Translations under genes and position numbers: made by a program
Notes under the pieces: model-generated
Database searches by the model: none
The model's input: the letters and a program-made list of their open reading frames with translations, nothing else
What the model was told of the DNA's origin: nothing
Shown: positions 1 to 8,500 of the stretch, piece by piece
How positions within the stretch are numbered: the first letter of the stretch is position 1
Layout: the number at the start of each line of letters is the position of its first letter
Assembly (NCBI RefSeq): GCF_024519455.1
Contig: NZ_JALJRY010000028.1
Span: forward strand, 1 to 64,000
Direction of reading: 5' to 3'
Origin: Streptomyces sp. STR69
GTDB taxonomy: Bacteria; Actinomycetota; Actinomycetes; Streptomycetales; Streptomycetaceae
DNA: 64,000 nt

Positions 1-449
1 AGCCCGTTTGAGAAGCGAGCGAGCGGCCGGGAGGAATGGGGGTCCCAGGTACGCCGGCCCCTTACGTCGGCTGCGTCCGCAACCGGCGCTACGGGACGCA
101 ACGGCGCCTCGCCAGCACGCCGGGCCGGCTCAGCGGCCAACCCCGAGTGGGCGGATCCAAGGAACAGGGACAGGGCCCGAGGGGGGTGGGGGTGGGTCCA
201 AAAAGGTGTGACGCTTTCCACCCAAAGTGTCACACTTCTTTAGACCCCCCACCCCCTCATTGGCTCCGCAATGGGGCCTCCGGCCCTTTCGCCACGCCCC
301 AGTCACCTGGCGCCAAAGTCAGCTTGGTGGTTGGCCCCGGAACTCCGGGCACTCGGCATCAGCCGCACGGCTTCCGCCCGGGGCGCCGGTCCTTCGCCAC
401 CGACAACAGCCCCCAGGTGCACGTCCGCGCAAGACAGGCTGGGCCGAGG
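1..449. other. Left-edge stretch without a recognisable gene
   Basis: No reading frame here resembles a known protein or has a convincing ribosome binding site. The only clear structure is the G-rich/C-rich inverted repeat at 178-260. The frames open on the plus strand are continuations of shadow frames running under the hydrolase gene at 450-1004. Any gene feeding the hairpin would lie left of the window. Confidence 0.6.
178..260. repeat. Long imperfect inverted repeat with G-rich arms
   Basis: A G-rich arm (about 180-199, runs of G6, G5 and G3) faces a C-rich arm (about 242-258). Inside lies a second inverted pair, GTGTGAC at 206-212 and GTCACAC at 229-235. Folded as RNA this gives a long interrupted hairpin. 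It may be a terminator for a gene entering from the right or left, or a recombination/regulatory structure. No neighbouring gene explains it clearly. Confidence 0.5.
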
Positions 450-1004
450 TCAGGTTGTGAGGGCGACGTCCTTCGTGATCTCTACTCCCGCCGTGCGGCC
501 GGGGCCGGTGTGGTACTTCCAGTAGAGGTTCGTGTGGGCGATGACCTGCTCCGGCGGCGGCGCACCCCACTGGCTGAGGTCGGTCGTGGTGTGGGCGTCG
601 CCGACGAGTGTCACGTCGTAGCCGCGCGTGAACGCGCCGTGGAGCGTGGAGCGGATGCACGCGTCGGTGGACGCGCCTGCCACGACCAGGCGGCCGACCT
701 GGGCGGCGGCCAGTACCTCTTCCAGGGTGGTGTCGTCGAAGGAGTCGGGGTAGCGCTTGTGGATCAGGGGTTCGTGGTCGCGGAGGGTCAGTTCGGGGAC
801 GTACTGCCAGCCCTCGCTGCCCTTCGGCACGTTCTCGTCGGAGTGCTGGACCCAGATGACGGGGACGTCTTCCTCGCGTGCCCGGTCGGCGAGGGCGGCG
901 ATGTTGGCGACGACCGCGTCACGCTCGTACGCGTCGTCCACTACGGCGACCTGGACGTCGATCAGCAGGAGTGCGGTGTGGGGCCGTTCTGCGAGTGTGG
1001 TCAT
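450..1004 (-). CDS. Isochorismatase-family cysteine hydrolase
   Basis: A 184-residue alpha/beta hydrolase of the isochorismatase/nicotinamidase family, probably cytosolic. The expected catalytic triad is visible: Asp16 in LLLIDVQ, Lys83 in IHKRYPDSF and Cys116 in ASTDACIRST. The length fits the stand-alone family. The actual substrate (amide, isochorismate or nicotinamide-like) cannot be read from sequence. I chose the ATG at 1004. A start 10 codons further upstream is possible, but the residues it adds lie in the 30-bp repeat and look non-conserved. A TAGCGT hexamer sits about 7 nt before the ATG with no Shine-Dalgarno, so the message may be leaderless. It lies downstream of, and in the same direction as, the SMI1/KNR4 gene. 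Confidence 0.85.
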   Translation of the reverse strand: MTTLAERPHTALLLIDVQVAVVDDAYERDAVVANIAALADRAREEDVPVIWVQHSDENVPKGSEGWQYVPELTLRDHEPLIHKRYPDSFDDTTLEEVLAAAQVGRLVVAGASTDACIRSTLHGAFTRGYDVTLVGDAHTTTDLSQWGAPPPEQVIAHTNLYWKYHTGPGRTAGVEITKDVALTT

Positions 1005-1020
1005 GTTCGACACGCTAGTC

Positions 1021-1080
1021 CGGTGCACTGACATCGGTTCGGTTCAGATCCGGTCCACTGACATCGGTTCGGTTCAGATC
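1021..1080. repeat. Two tandem copies of a 30-bp unit
   Basis: Positions 1021-1050 and 1051-1080 differ at one base (G/C at the fifth position). The second copy contains the stop codon of the SMI1/KNR4 gene, so the duplication sits at the 3' end of that gene and just before the next one. Confidence 0.9.
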
Positions 1081-1634
1081 GGTCTGAAGCTCGGTTCCAC
1101 GGATTTCGGTTCGTCGAGTTCGTCGAGTTCGTCCAGGTCGTTCGGGTCGAGCTCGTCGTCCGGGTCCACGGTCCGCAGTCGTTCGATGAAGTCGAGGACG
1201 AACGCGGTGAACGGCCCCTCGAAGACCTCCAGTTCCAGGCCGTGGTTGTCGGTGACGACCTTCCACCGGTCCGGGTCCGGGTCGCAGGGCCAGAAGAAGT
1301 GCTCGTTGCCGGAGTGGTCGTAGCCCCAGGAGATCAGGCCGCCGGGTTCCGGGTGGACGGGGAAGGAGTGCAGGTCCGGGGCGCGGCGCCGGGCCGCGGC
1401 GCGCCTCTCGTGGATCTGGCGCATCCGGTCCAGGAGGGGGCTCGTGCCCCGCGGGTGGAAGACAACCAGCTCGTCGCAGACCGCGCCCGTGCCGTAGGTG
1501 TCGAGGAACGTCTTGAAGTCGGTGGGCAGTGGCGAGGCGACGTATGCCTCGATCTCGGTCCAGTCGTCGGGGGACGGCGTCCTTGCCACGGTCGACGGGC
1601 CGAGCAGCCGTACCAGATCGTCCAGCGCTGTCAC
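1074..1634 (-). CDS. SMI1/KNR4 family protein
   Basis: A 186-residue protein with the SMI1/KNR4 (SUKH superfamily) pattern: an N-terminal helix, then PLPTDFKTFLDTYGTG near residues 35-50, and a central ISWGYDHSGNEHFFW segment. In bacteria this fold is common among immunity proteins of polymorphic toxins and in stand-alone housekeeping proteins. No toxin gene is next to it, so an immunity role is not supported. The C-terminus is an acidic run of Asp-Glu-Leu repeats (roughly residues 157-174) from a short direct DNA repeat. The start is the ATG at 1634, just past the terminator that ends the MMPL gene. Confidence 0.8.
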   Translation of the reverse strand: MTALDDLVRLLGPSTVARTPSPDDWTEIEAYVASPLPTDFKTFLDTYGTGAVCDELVVFHPRGTSPLLDRMRQIHERRAAARRRAPDLHSFPVHPEPGGLISWGYDHSGNEHFFWPCDPDPDRWKVVTDNHGLELEVFEGPFTAFVLDFIERLRTVDPDDELDPNDLDELDELDEPKSVEPSFRPI

Positions 1635-1657
1635 GGCCGTAACCCTGTCACCGACGC

Positions 1658-1696
1658 GATCTGCCGCGCCACCCGAACTCGGTGGCGCGGCAGATC
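1658..1696 (-). terminator. Perfect 16-bp hairpin after the MMPL exporter gene
   Basis: Arms at 1658-1673 and 1681-1696 are exactly complementary, with a 7-nt loop. The hairpin lies between the stop of the MMPL gene (1733) and the start of the SMI1 gene (1634), both on the minus strand, so it should terminate the tetR-MMPL transcript. Confidence 0.85.
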
Positions 1697-1732
1697 AGTT
1701 GTCCGGTGCCTCAGTGCCTCGCGGCAGCCGCC

Positions 1733-3955
1733 TCAGGCCCGGACCAACTCCCGGTCCTCGTCGGGATCCGAGTCCTTGGCGTCGAGGGCGCGCAGGCCCT
1801 CGCCCTCGACGTCGACGTTGGGCAGTGCCCGGTCCAGCCACTTCGGCAGCCACCAGGCCCGCTTCCCGAGCAGGGCCAGTACCGCCGGGACGATCGCCAT
1901 GCGGACGACGAACGCGTCGAAGAAGACGGCGACCGCGAGGCCGAAGCCGATCATCTTCACCATGGACTCGCTGGAGGTGATGAAGCCCGCGAAGACGGCC
2001 ATCATGATGACCGCCGCGGCCGTGACGACCCGGGCACCGTGCTTGAACCCGGTGACGACGGCCTGGCTGGGCTTCTCGCCGTGGACGTACGCCTCGCGCA
2101 TCCGGGTCACGAGGAACACCTCGTAGTCCATCGCCAGGCCGAAGACCACGCCCACCAGGAAGATCGGCATCATCGACATGATCGGGCCGGTCTCCTCCAC
2201 GCCGATCAGGCCCGACAGCCAGCCCCACTGGAAGACGGCGACGACGGCGCCGAGCGAGGCGAGCACGCTGAGCAGGAAGCCGAGGGCCGCCTTCAGCGGG
2301 ACCAGGATCGAGCGGAAGACCACGATCAGGAGGAGGAAGGCGAGGCCGACCACCAGGCCGAGGTACGGGATCAGGGCGTCGTTGAGCTTCTGCGAGAAGT
2401 CGATGTTCATCGCCGTGGTGCCGGTGACCAGCACCTGCGCGTCGGTGTCGGCCTTGATGCCGGCGCCCTCGCCCCGGATGGAGTGCACCAGGTCCTCGGT
2501 GGTGACCGACGACGGCTTGGAGTCGGGCACGACCGTGATCGTCGCGGTGTCGCCGGCCTTGTTGAACATGGCCGGGCTGACCGAGACCACGTCGTCGAGG
2601 GTCTTGATCTTGTCGGTCACCGTGGTGGCCGCGGCCTTGGGCGCGTCGCTGTTCTTGGCGTCCACGACGATCATCAGCGGGCCGTTGAAGCCGGGGCCGA
2701 AGCCCTCCGCCAGGAGGTCGTAGGCCCGTCGCTGGGTGGTGGACGTCGGCTGTGAACTGTCGTCCGGCAGGCCGAGTTGGAGCTGGCTGGCCGGCAGCGC
2801 GATCGCGCCGAGGCCGAGCACGCTGAGGACCAGGACGGCCGCGGGACGCCGTACGACGAAGCTCGCCCAGCGGGTGCCCATGTTCGGCCTGGCCGCCTTG
2901 GCCGCTTCCTTGGCGCTGCCGCCGCCCAGCCACTTGGCCTTCTCGCCGGTGGGCTTGATCCTGCGGCCCGCGTAGCCGAGCAGCGCCGGGATCATGGTCA
3001 GCGCGATGAGTACCGCAACCACGACCGTGCCCGCCGCCGCGACCCCCATCTTGGTCAGCATGGGCACGTTGACGACCGCGAGACCGGCCAGGGCGATGAC
3101 CACGGTGAGGCCGGCGAAGACGACCGCCGAGCCTGCCGTTCCCACGGCCCGGCCGGCCGCCTCCTCGCGTTCGCGGCCCTCGGCCAGTTCGGCCCGGTAG
3201 CGGGACACGATGAACAGCGCGTAGTCGATGCCGACGGCGAGGCCGATCATCAGCGCCAGCGTCGAGGTCGTCGAGCCCAGGTCCAGCGTCTTCGCGAGGG
3301 CCGTGATCGTCGAGACGCCGATGCCGACCCCGATGATCGCCGTCAGCAGCGGCAGGCCGGCCGAGACCAGCGAGCCCAGGGTGATGAGGAGGACGACGGC
3401 GGCCAGGGCGATACCGATGATCTCGCCGACGCCCATCTCCGCGGCGGCCTGGAGCGCGTCACCGCCGACATCGACGGTCAGTCCGGTGGCCCGGGCCTGG
3501 GCCGCGGTGTCCTCCAGGGCGTCCTTGCTGGAGTCCTTGAGTTCCATGCCGGCGACGTCGTACTTCACCGAGGTGTAGGCGACCGTCCCGTCCTTGCTGA
3601 CGGCGTTCGTGGTGAACGGGTCGCTGACGGAGACGACCTCGGAACCGTCGGCCAGCTCCTTCACCGTCTTCTCGACGGTCGCCTTGTTGTCGGCGTCGGT
3701 CATCTTCTCGCCGCTCGGCGCCTTGAAGACGACCCGCGCGGTGGCACCGTTCGAACTGGAGCCGGGGAAGCGCTGGTCGAGGAGGTCGAAGGCCTTCTGG
3801 GCCTCGGTCCCGGGTATGGAGAAGGAGGTGGAGCCCGCGGCGGGCGCGCTGGCCGCGCCGACTCCCGCGAGGGTCAGCAGGGCGATCCAGATGAGGGCGA
3901 CGAAGTGGCGTCGCCTGAAGGCGAGACGGCCGACTTTGTAGAGGAACGTGGCCAC
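1733..3955 (-). CDS. MMPL/RND-type membrane transporter
   Basis: A 740-residue integral membrane protein of the MMPL family in the RND superfamily. These are proton-driven exporters of lipids, drugs or siderophores. It has the duplicated layout: one transmembrane helix, a large extracytoplasmic loop (about 40-190), a block of helices with GLAVGIDYALFIVSRYR, then a second loop and a second block with GLAMDYEVFLVTRMREAY. The two Asp-Tyr motifs are the conserved proton-relay signature. I chose the GTG at 3955 because GGGAG lies about 10 nt upstream and the first helix begins soon after. It follows the TetR gene on the same strand with a 136-bp gap, so drug- or lipid-responsive export under that repressor is the likely role. 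Confidence 0.9.
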   Translation of the reverse strand: MATFLYKVGRLAFRRRHFVALIWIALLTLAGVGAASAPAAGSTSFSIPGTEAQKAFDLLDQRFPGSSSNGATARVVFKAPSGEKMTDADNKATVEKTVKELADGSEVVSVSDPFTTNAVSKDGTVAYTSVKYDVAGMELKDSSKDALEDTAAQARATGLTVDVGGDALQAAAEMGVGEIIGIALAAVVLLITLGSLVSAGLPLLTAIIGVGIGVSTITALAKTLDLGSTTSTLALMIGLAVGIDYALFIVSRYRAELAEGREREEAAGRAVGTAGSAVVFAGLTVVIALAGLAVVNVPMLTKMGVAAAGTVVVAVLIALTMIPALLGYAGRRIKPTGEKAKWLGGGSAKEAAKAARPNMGTRWASFVVRRPAAVLVLSVLGLGAIALPASQLQLGLPDDSSQPTSTTQRRAYDLLAEGFGPGFNGPLMIVVDAKNSDAPKAAATTVTDKIKTLDDVVSVSPAMFNKAGDTATITVVPDSKPSSVTTEDLVHSIRGEGAGIKADTDAQVLVTGTTAMNIDFSQKLNDALIPYLGLVVGLAFLLLIVVFRSILVPLKAALGFLLSVLASLGAVVAVFQWGWLSGLIGVEETGPIMSMMPIFLVGVVFGLAMDYEVFLVTRMREAYVHGEKPSQAVVTGFKHGARVVTAAAVIMMAVFAGFITSSESMVKMIGFGLAVAVFFDAFVVRMAIVPAVLALLGKRAWWLPKWLDRALPNVDVEGEGLRALDAKDSDPDEDRELVRA

Positions 3956-4091
3956 GAGGGCGTACTCCCGGTCAGGTCGTGGGGTTCTTCGGGGCAGGTG
4001 TGACCGGCCGGTTGGGGACACGGCTGATCGGCCCGACGACGTGAGCGGTTACGTCAGGTGGGCGTGCTGGGTGTGGGGTGTCGCGGGTCTG

Positions 4092-4691
4092 TCAGGTGGT
4101 GGGTGCGCCCAGTGCGGGGAGCACTACGGCGTCGATGTACGAGGTCAGATAGGCCTTGGTCGGCGGCAGGTCCTCGATCACCGTGCGGGTGGCGAAGGCA
4201 CCGATCATCATGTGCACCACGAACTTCAGCGCGGGGCAGTCCGCACGGACCTCACCCCGGTCGATGGCGCGTTGGGTGACCCGGCGGAACTCTTCCATCT
4301 CCGGTTCGACGAGCAGCTCCCGGAACGCCTGCAGGAGGTCCGGGTTGTTGTGCGTCGCCATGGCCAGACCCCGCATCAGCGCGGAGTTCTGTTCGATCCG
4401 GCAGTCGTCCTCGCGGTCCACCATGGCGTGCATGTCGCCACGGAGTGTTCCGGTGTCGATGTCGGTCCCCCGGCCCGGCTTGCTGTGCCGTACCGCTTTC
4501 GCCACCAGCTCGGCCTTGCCGCCCCACTGGCGGTAGAGGGTCGCCTTGCTGGAACGGGTGCGGGCGGCCACGGCGTCCATGGTGAGGGCGTCGTAGCCGA
4601 CTTCGCGGAGCAGTTCGAGCACGGCCTCGTACAGCTCGGCCTCGCGCTCGGGTGTGATGCGACTGCGACGCGCCGTTGCGACTTCAGTCAT
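4092..4691 (-). CDS. TetR-family repressor of the adjacent MMPL exporter
   Basis: A 199-residue TetR/AcrR regulator. The helix-turn-helix is clear near residues 30-60 (YDALTMDAVAARTRSSKATLYRQWG). The C-terminal half is the usual ligand-binding helical domain. The ATG at 4691 is preceded by GGAAGGTGAG at a good distance, which rules out the longer upstream frame. The gene is cotranscribed with the MMPL exporter downstream and is divergent from the tricorn protease homologue. GTTTCGTA half-sites in the shared upstream region are the probable operator, so it should repress itself and the exporter, and possibly the tricorn gene. Confidence 0.9.
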   Translation of the reverse strand: MTEVATARRSRITPEREAELYEAVLELLREVGYDALTMDAVAARTRSSKATLYRQWGGKAELVAKAVRHSKPGRGTDIDTGTLRGDMHAMVDREDDCRIEQNSALMRGLAMATHNNPDLLQAFRELLVEPEMEEFRRVTQRAIDRGEVRADCPALKFVVHMMIGAFATRTVIEDLPPTKAYLTSYIDAVVLPALGAPTT

Positions 4692-4721
4692 GCCACTCAC
4701 CTTCCAGCTCCGAACGACACG

Positions 4722-4775
4722 GTTTCGTACATGACGAATGTAGCGCACCCTCCTACGAAACGAAACCGTTTCGTA
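4722..4775. promoter_or_regulatory. Probable TetR operator with repeated GTTTCGTA half-sites
   Basis: TACGAAAC (4754-4761) and GTTTCGTA (4768-4775) form an 8-bp inverted repeat around a 6-bp spacer. A further GTTTCGTAC lies at 4722-4730, closer to the tetR start. The sites occupy the intergenic region shared by tetR and the divergent tricorn homologue, as expected for an autoregulated TetR repressor. Confidence 0.7.
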
Positions 4776-4845
4776 CGTGTGCTGGGTCACCCGCTGCGTA
4801 ATTTCACAAGTTGCTCCGGCCCGTCCCGCGGAAAAGCATAGGGAC

Positions 4846-7800
4846 GTGAGCTATCTGCGCCTGCCGCACCTCAACGGAGACCTCCTGAGCTTTGTCGCCG
4901 AGGACGACCTCTGGCTGGCCCCGCTCGACGGCGGAGGCCGCGCCTGGCGGCTCACCGTCGACCGCACCAAGGTCGGCCACCCCCGCTTCTCCCCCGACGG
5001 CCGCCACCTCGCGTACACGACCTGGCGGAGCCTGGTCCCGGAGATCCACCTCGTCCCCGTCGACGGCGGCCCCGGCCGCCGACTCACCTACTGGGGCAGC
5101 GCCGACACCCAGGTCTGCGGATGGACTCCCGAAGGCGACATTCTCGCGGTGGCCTCGCACGGCGAACCGTTCTCCTACTTCACCTGGGCCCACAAGGTCC
5201 CCACCGACGGCGACCCCGGCGGCCGGCTCCCCTGGGGCCCGGTCTCCGACATCCAGCTCGCCGACATCGCCGGCGAACGCCAGACCCTCCTCCTCACCGG
5301 CACCCCACCCCACGAACCGGCCGCCTGGAAGCGCTACCGCGGCGGCGCGATGGGCCGCCTCTGGCTGCACGGCCGCCGCCTCCTCGCCGACCTCGAAGGC
5401 CATCTGCACTCCCCGATGTTCGTCGACGGCCGCATCGCCTTCCTCTCCGACCACGAGGGCATCGGCAACCTCTACTCCTGCGCCTACGACGGCTCCGACC
5501 TGCGCCGCCACACCGACCACGACGCCTTCTACGCCCGGCACGCGGCCAGCGACGGCACCCGGGTCGTGTACCAGTGCGCCGGTGACCTGTGGATCGTCGA
5601 CGACCTGGCGGCGGCCTCACTCCCGCGCAAGCTCGACGTACGCCTGAGCGGCCCACGCGCGGGCCGCCGTACGTACCAGGTCCCGGCCGCCCAGCACGTC
5701 GACGGCATCTCGGTCGACGAGACGGGCCGGGCGAGCGCCGTCGTCATCCGCGGAAGTCTGTACTGGCTGACGCACCGCGACGGCCCCGCCCGCACCATCA
5801 CCGACACTCCGGGCGTACGGGTCCGGCTCCCCGAGATGCTCGGCTCGGGCGGACAGGTCGCCTACGTCACCGACGCGGACGGCGAGGACGCGATCGAGAT
5901 CGCCTACCTCCCCCGCGCCACCGGCGACCGCGCCCCCCGCCGGCTCGCCTCCGGCGAGGTGGGCCGCGTACTGGAACTGGTGTCGGACCCGGCGGGTGAG
6001 CGGCTGGCCATCGCGGCACATGATGGGCGGCTGCTCCTGCTGGATGCGACCGAGGACTCTGGGGGTACCTCACGGACGGAGTCGGGGGGAGGCGAGGTGA
6101 CGGAGCTGATCTGCTCGATCAACGGCCCGGTGCGGGACCTCGCCTTCTCCCCCGACGGCAGCTGGCTGACCTGGTCCCACCCGGGGGTCGGCCGCTCCCT
6201 CCGCCAGATCAAGATGGCCCGGATAAAGGACCGCCTGATCGTCGACGTCACCAACGGCCGCTTCGAGGACGAGAATCCGGTCTTCACCAGGGACGGCCGC
6301 TACCTCGCCTTCCTCTCCTGGCGCGGCTTCGACCCGGTCTACGACGTCCACACCGGCGACCTGTCCTTCCCGCTGGGCTGCCGCCCCTACCTCGTCCCCC
6401 TCTCCTCGGCCACCCCCTCTCCCTTCGCCCTGACCCCGGAGGGCCGCCCGGCCGCCGGCGGACTCGACGCGGCGGAGGACGACGAGGGCGCGGACGGCGC
6501 GGTGACGGTGGAGGTGGAGGGCCTGGAGAGCAGGGTCACCCCCTTCCCCGTCTCGGCCTCCAAGTACTCGGCGCTGTACCCGGTTTCGGGCGGCGGCCTG
6601 GTCTGGCTGCGCTGGCCGATCTCCGGCGCGCTGGGCGAGACCTTCGCCAACCCGGACGACACCAGCGGCCGGCCGACCCTCGAACACTTCAACATCAGCA
6701 AGGCGAAGAAGTCCGAACTCGTGGACCACCTCGACTGGTTCGCGGTGAGCGGCGACGGCTCGCGCCTGGTCGTGGTCGACGAGGACGAACTACGAGCGGT
6801 CCCCTCGACGGAGTCCGGCGACGGAGACTCGACCGTCTGGATCGACCTGCGCCGGATCCTGCACGAGGTCGACCCGCCCGCCGAGTGGCGCCAGTCGTAC
6901 GAGGAGGCGGGCCGTCTGATCCGCGCCCACTATTGGGACCCGCAGATGTGCGGCATCGACTGGAACGGTGTCCTCGACCAGTACCGCCCGCTGGTCGAAC
7001 GCGTCGCGACCCCCGACGACTTCGCGGACCTCCTCCGCGAGGTCCTGGGCGAGTTGGGTACGTCCCACGCCTACGTCACCGCGTCCCGCCGCAACGAGGG
7101 CCCGCCCCACTACCAGCGCCGCCAGGGCCTGCTGGGCGCCAACTTCGTACGCAGGGAGGGAGGTTGGACGGTGACCCGCATCCTCCCCGGCGAGTCCTCG
7201 GACTCCAAGGCCCGCTCCCCGCTGGCCGGCACCGGCATCCGCGAGGGCGCGGTCCTGACCCACGTGGACGGCCGCCCGGTCGACCAACTCACCGGCCCCT
7301 ACCCGCTGTTGGCAGGCTCGGGCGGTACGACGGTGGAGCTGACGTTCACCCCGGCGGAGGGCGAGGGCAGAGCACGCCGAGTCGCCGTCGTCCCCCTCAT
7401 CGACGAACGCCCCCTCCGCTACCAGGACTGGGTGGCCAAACGCCGGGCGGTCGTACGGGAGTTGAGCGGCGGCCACTGCGGCTACCTGCACATCCCCGAC
7501 ATGGGCGGCTCCGGCTGGGCCCAGTTCAACCGCGACCTGCGCCTCGAAGTCTCCCGCCCTGCCCTCATCGTCGACGTACGCGGCAACGCGGGCGGCCACA
7601 TCAGCGAACTTGTCGTGGAGAAACTCACCCGCACGATCCTCGGCTGGGACCTGACCCGCAACGCCCAACCGGTGTCGTACGCGTCAAATGCCCCGAGGGG
7701 ACCGGTGGTTGCCCTCGCCGACGAGGCGACATCCTCGGACGGCGACATGATCACGGCGGCCTTCAAGCTGCTGAAGCTCGGCCCCGTCGTCGGCCAGCGC

Positions 7801-8100
7801 ACCTGGGGCGGAGTGGTCGGCATGACCGGCCGCCACCAACTCGGCGACGGCACGGTGATCACGGTCCCGATGAACGCGGCCTGGTTCGACGCGTACGGCT
7901 GGTCGGTGGAAAACCGGGGTGTGACACCGGACTTGGAGATCCTCCGTACGCCGTTGGACTGGGCAGAGGGCAGACATGCCCAGTTGGACGACGCAATCAG
8001 GCTGGCACTGGATCTGCTGGCCATCCACCCGGCAGCGACTCCGCCCGACTACTCGGCCGTCCCAGACCGCTCCCGCCCAAAACTCCCCCCACGTTCTTGA
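4846..8100 (+). CDS. Tricorn protease homologue (S41 family)
   Basis: A 1084-residue protein that matches the archaeal tricorn protease in length and order: WD/PD40-type beta-propeller repeats in the first 600 or so residues (FSPDGRHLAYTTW, FSPDGSWLTW, FTRDGRYLAF), a linker, a PDZ domain (about 780-850), and an S41 serine protease core. Catalytic residues can be placed by motif: Ser740-His741 in GTSHAY, nucleophile Ser964 in TSSDGD, and Glu1022 in SVENRG, almost the same numbering as in Thermoplasma. It should trim oligopeptides downstream of the proteasome, in the cytosol. I chose the GTG at 4846, which gives the conserved SYLRLPHLNGDLLSF start. Acidic low-complexity insertions lie near 570-600. 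Confidence 0.92.
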   Translation: MSYLRLPHLNGDLLSFVAEDDLWLAPLDGGGRAWRLTVDRTKVGHPRFSPDGRHLAYTTWRSLVPEIHLVPVDGGPGRRLTYWGSADTQVCGWTPEGDILAVASHGEPFSYFTWAHKVPTDGDPGGRLPWGPVSDIQLADIAGERQTLLLTGTPPHEPAAWKRYRGGAMGRLWLHGRRLLADLEGHLHSPMFVDGRIAFLSDHEGIGNLYSCAYDGSDLRRHTDHDAFYARHAASDGTRVVYQCAGDLWIVDDLAAASLPRKLDVRLSGPRAGRRTYQVPAAQHVDGISVDETGRASAVVIRGSLYWLTHRDGPARTITDTPGVRVRLPEMLGSGGQVAYVTDADGEDAIEIAYLPRATGDRAPRRLASGEVGRVLELVSDPAGERLAIAAHDGRLLLLDATEDSGGTSRTESGGGEVTELICSINGPVRDLAFSPDGSWLTWSHPGVGRSLRQIKMARIKDRLIVDVTNGRFEDENPVFTRDGRYLAFLSWRGFDPVYDVHTGDLSFPLGCRPYLVPLSSATPSPFALTPEGRPAAGGLDAAEDDEGADGAVTVEVEGLESRVTPFPVSASKYSALYPVSGGGLVWLRWPISGALGETFANPDDTSGRPTLEHFNISKAKKSELVDHLDWFAVSGDGSRLVVVDEDELRAVPSTESGDGDSTVWIDLRRILHEVDPPAEWRQSYEEAGRLIRAHYWDPQMCGIDWNGVLDQYRPLVERVATPDDFADLLREVLGELGTSHAYVTASRRNEGPPHYQRRQGLLGANFVRREGGWTVTRILPGESSDSKARSPLAGTGIREGAVLTHVDGRPVDQLTGPYPLLAGSGGTTVELTFTPAEGEGRARRVAVVPLIDERPLRYQDWVAKRRAVVRELSGGHCGYLHIPDMGGSGWAQFNRDLRLEVSRPALIVDVRGNAGGHISELVVEKLTRTILGWDLTRNAQPVSYASNAPRGPVVALADEATSSDGDMITAAFKLLKLGPVVGQRTWGGVVGMTGRHQLGDGTVITVPMNAAWFDAYGWSVENRGVTPDLEILRTPLDWAEGRHAQLDDAIRLALDLLAIHPAATPPDYSAVPDRSRPKLPPRS

Positions 8101-8123
8101 GAAACGGAGGGGCCAACCCACCC

Positions 8124-8168
8124 AGGGGCGCGGGGAACTGCGCGACCGGCCCCCACGAACCCGCACCC
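8124..8168. repeat. Likely dispersed Streptomyces intergenic element
   Basis: The stretch GGGGCGCGGGGAACTGCGCG followed by ACCGGCCCCCAC resembles, from memory, a short element found in many intergenic regions of Streptomyces chromosomes. It sits between the tricorn stop and the terminator hairpin. The second copy needed to prove dispersal is not in this window. Confidence 0.5.
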
Positions 8169-8178
8169 GACGACGAAA

Positions 8179-8212
8179 CGTGGGGCGCCCCGAAAAACCA
8201 GGGCGCCCCACG
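8179..8212. terminator. Bidirectional hairpin terminator
   Basis: Arms 8179-8190 and 8201-8212 are a perfect 12-bp GC-rich stem with an A-rich 10-nt loop. It lies between the convergent tricorn gene and the small hydrophilic gene at 8227-8412, so it can serve both. Confidence 0.85.
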
Positions 8213-8226
8213 CAATCAGACCTCAA

Positions 8227-8412
8227 CTACACGTCGTAGTCCTGGTCCATCTCCTGGTCCATACGCTCCCGCGTACCCTGCCCCGTACGCTCAGCGTCCT
8301 CTTCCCGCTGCTGACCGCGGTCCCGCGCCTGGTCCTTGCCCTGGTCCATACGGTCCTTGGCCTTGTCGGCGAGGTCCTTGGCCTTGTCCTGGAACTGGTC
8401 CTTCATACCCAT
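8227..8412 (-). CDS. Small very hydrophilic protein, function unknown
   Basis: A 61-residue protein made almost entirely of Lys, Asp, Gln, Arg and Glu, with a recurring KDxADKAKDRMDQGKD pattern. It has no hydrophobic core and is probably intrinsically disordered or an amphipathic helix. Composition recalls LEA-like or CsbD-like stress proteins, but I do not claim membership. A GGGAGTGA ribosome binding site precedes the ATG at 8412. The 5' leader contains a run of nine C (plus strand G at 8432-8440), an unusual homopolymer. It is transcribed towards the hairpin at 8179-8212. Confidence 0.7.
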   Translation of the reverse strand: MGMKDQFQDKAKDLADKAKDRMDQGKDQARDRGQQREEDAERTGQGTRERMDQEMDQDYDV

Positions 8413-8500
8413 GTGGGTTCACTCCCGTAGTGGGGGGGGGAAACGGCCCTTGACCGGGCCTCGACCAGATTCACACGGGCGGACACAGTTCGCATTTCGG

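Noticed and set aside
206..235. CRP-type binding site (GTGTGAC ... GTCACAC)
   Set aside because: The spacer is 16 bp where a CRP site needs about 6-8, and the pair is better explained as part of a larger hairpin.
1682..4003. Long plus-strand frames opposite the MMPL gene
   Set aside because: No conserved motif and no ribosome binding site. The MMPL frame has the duplicated RND architecture.
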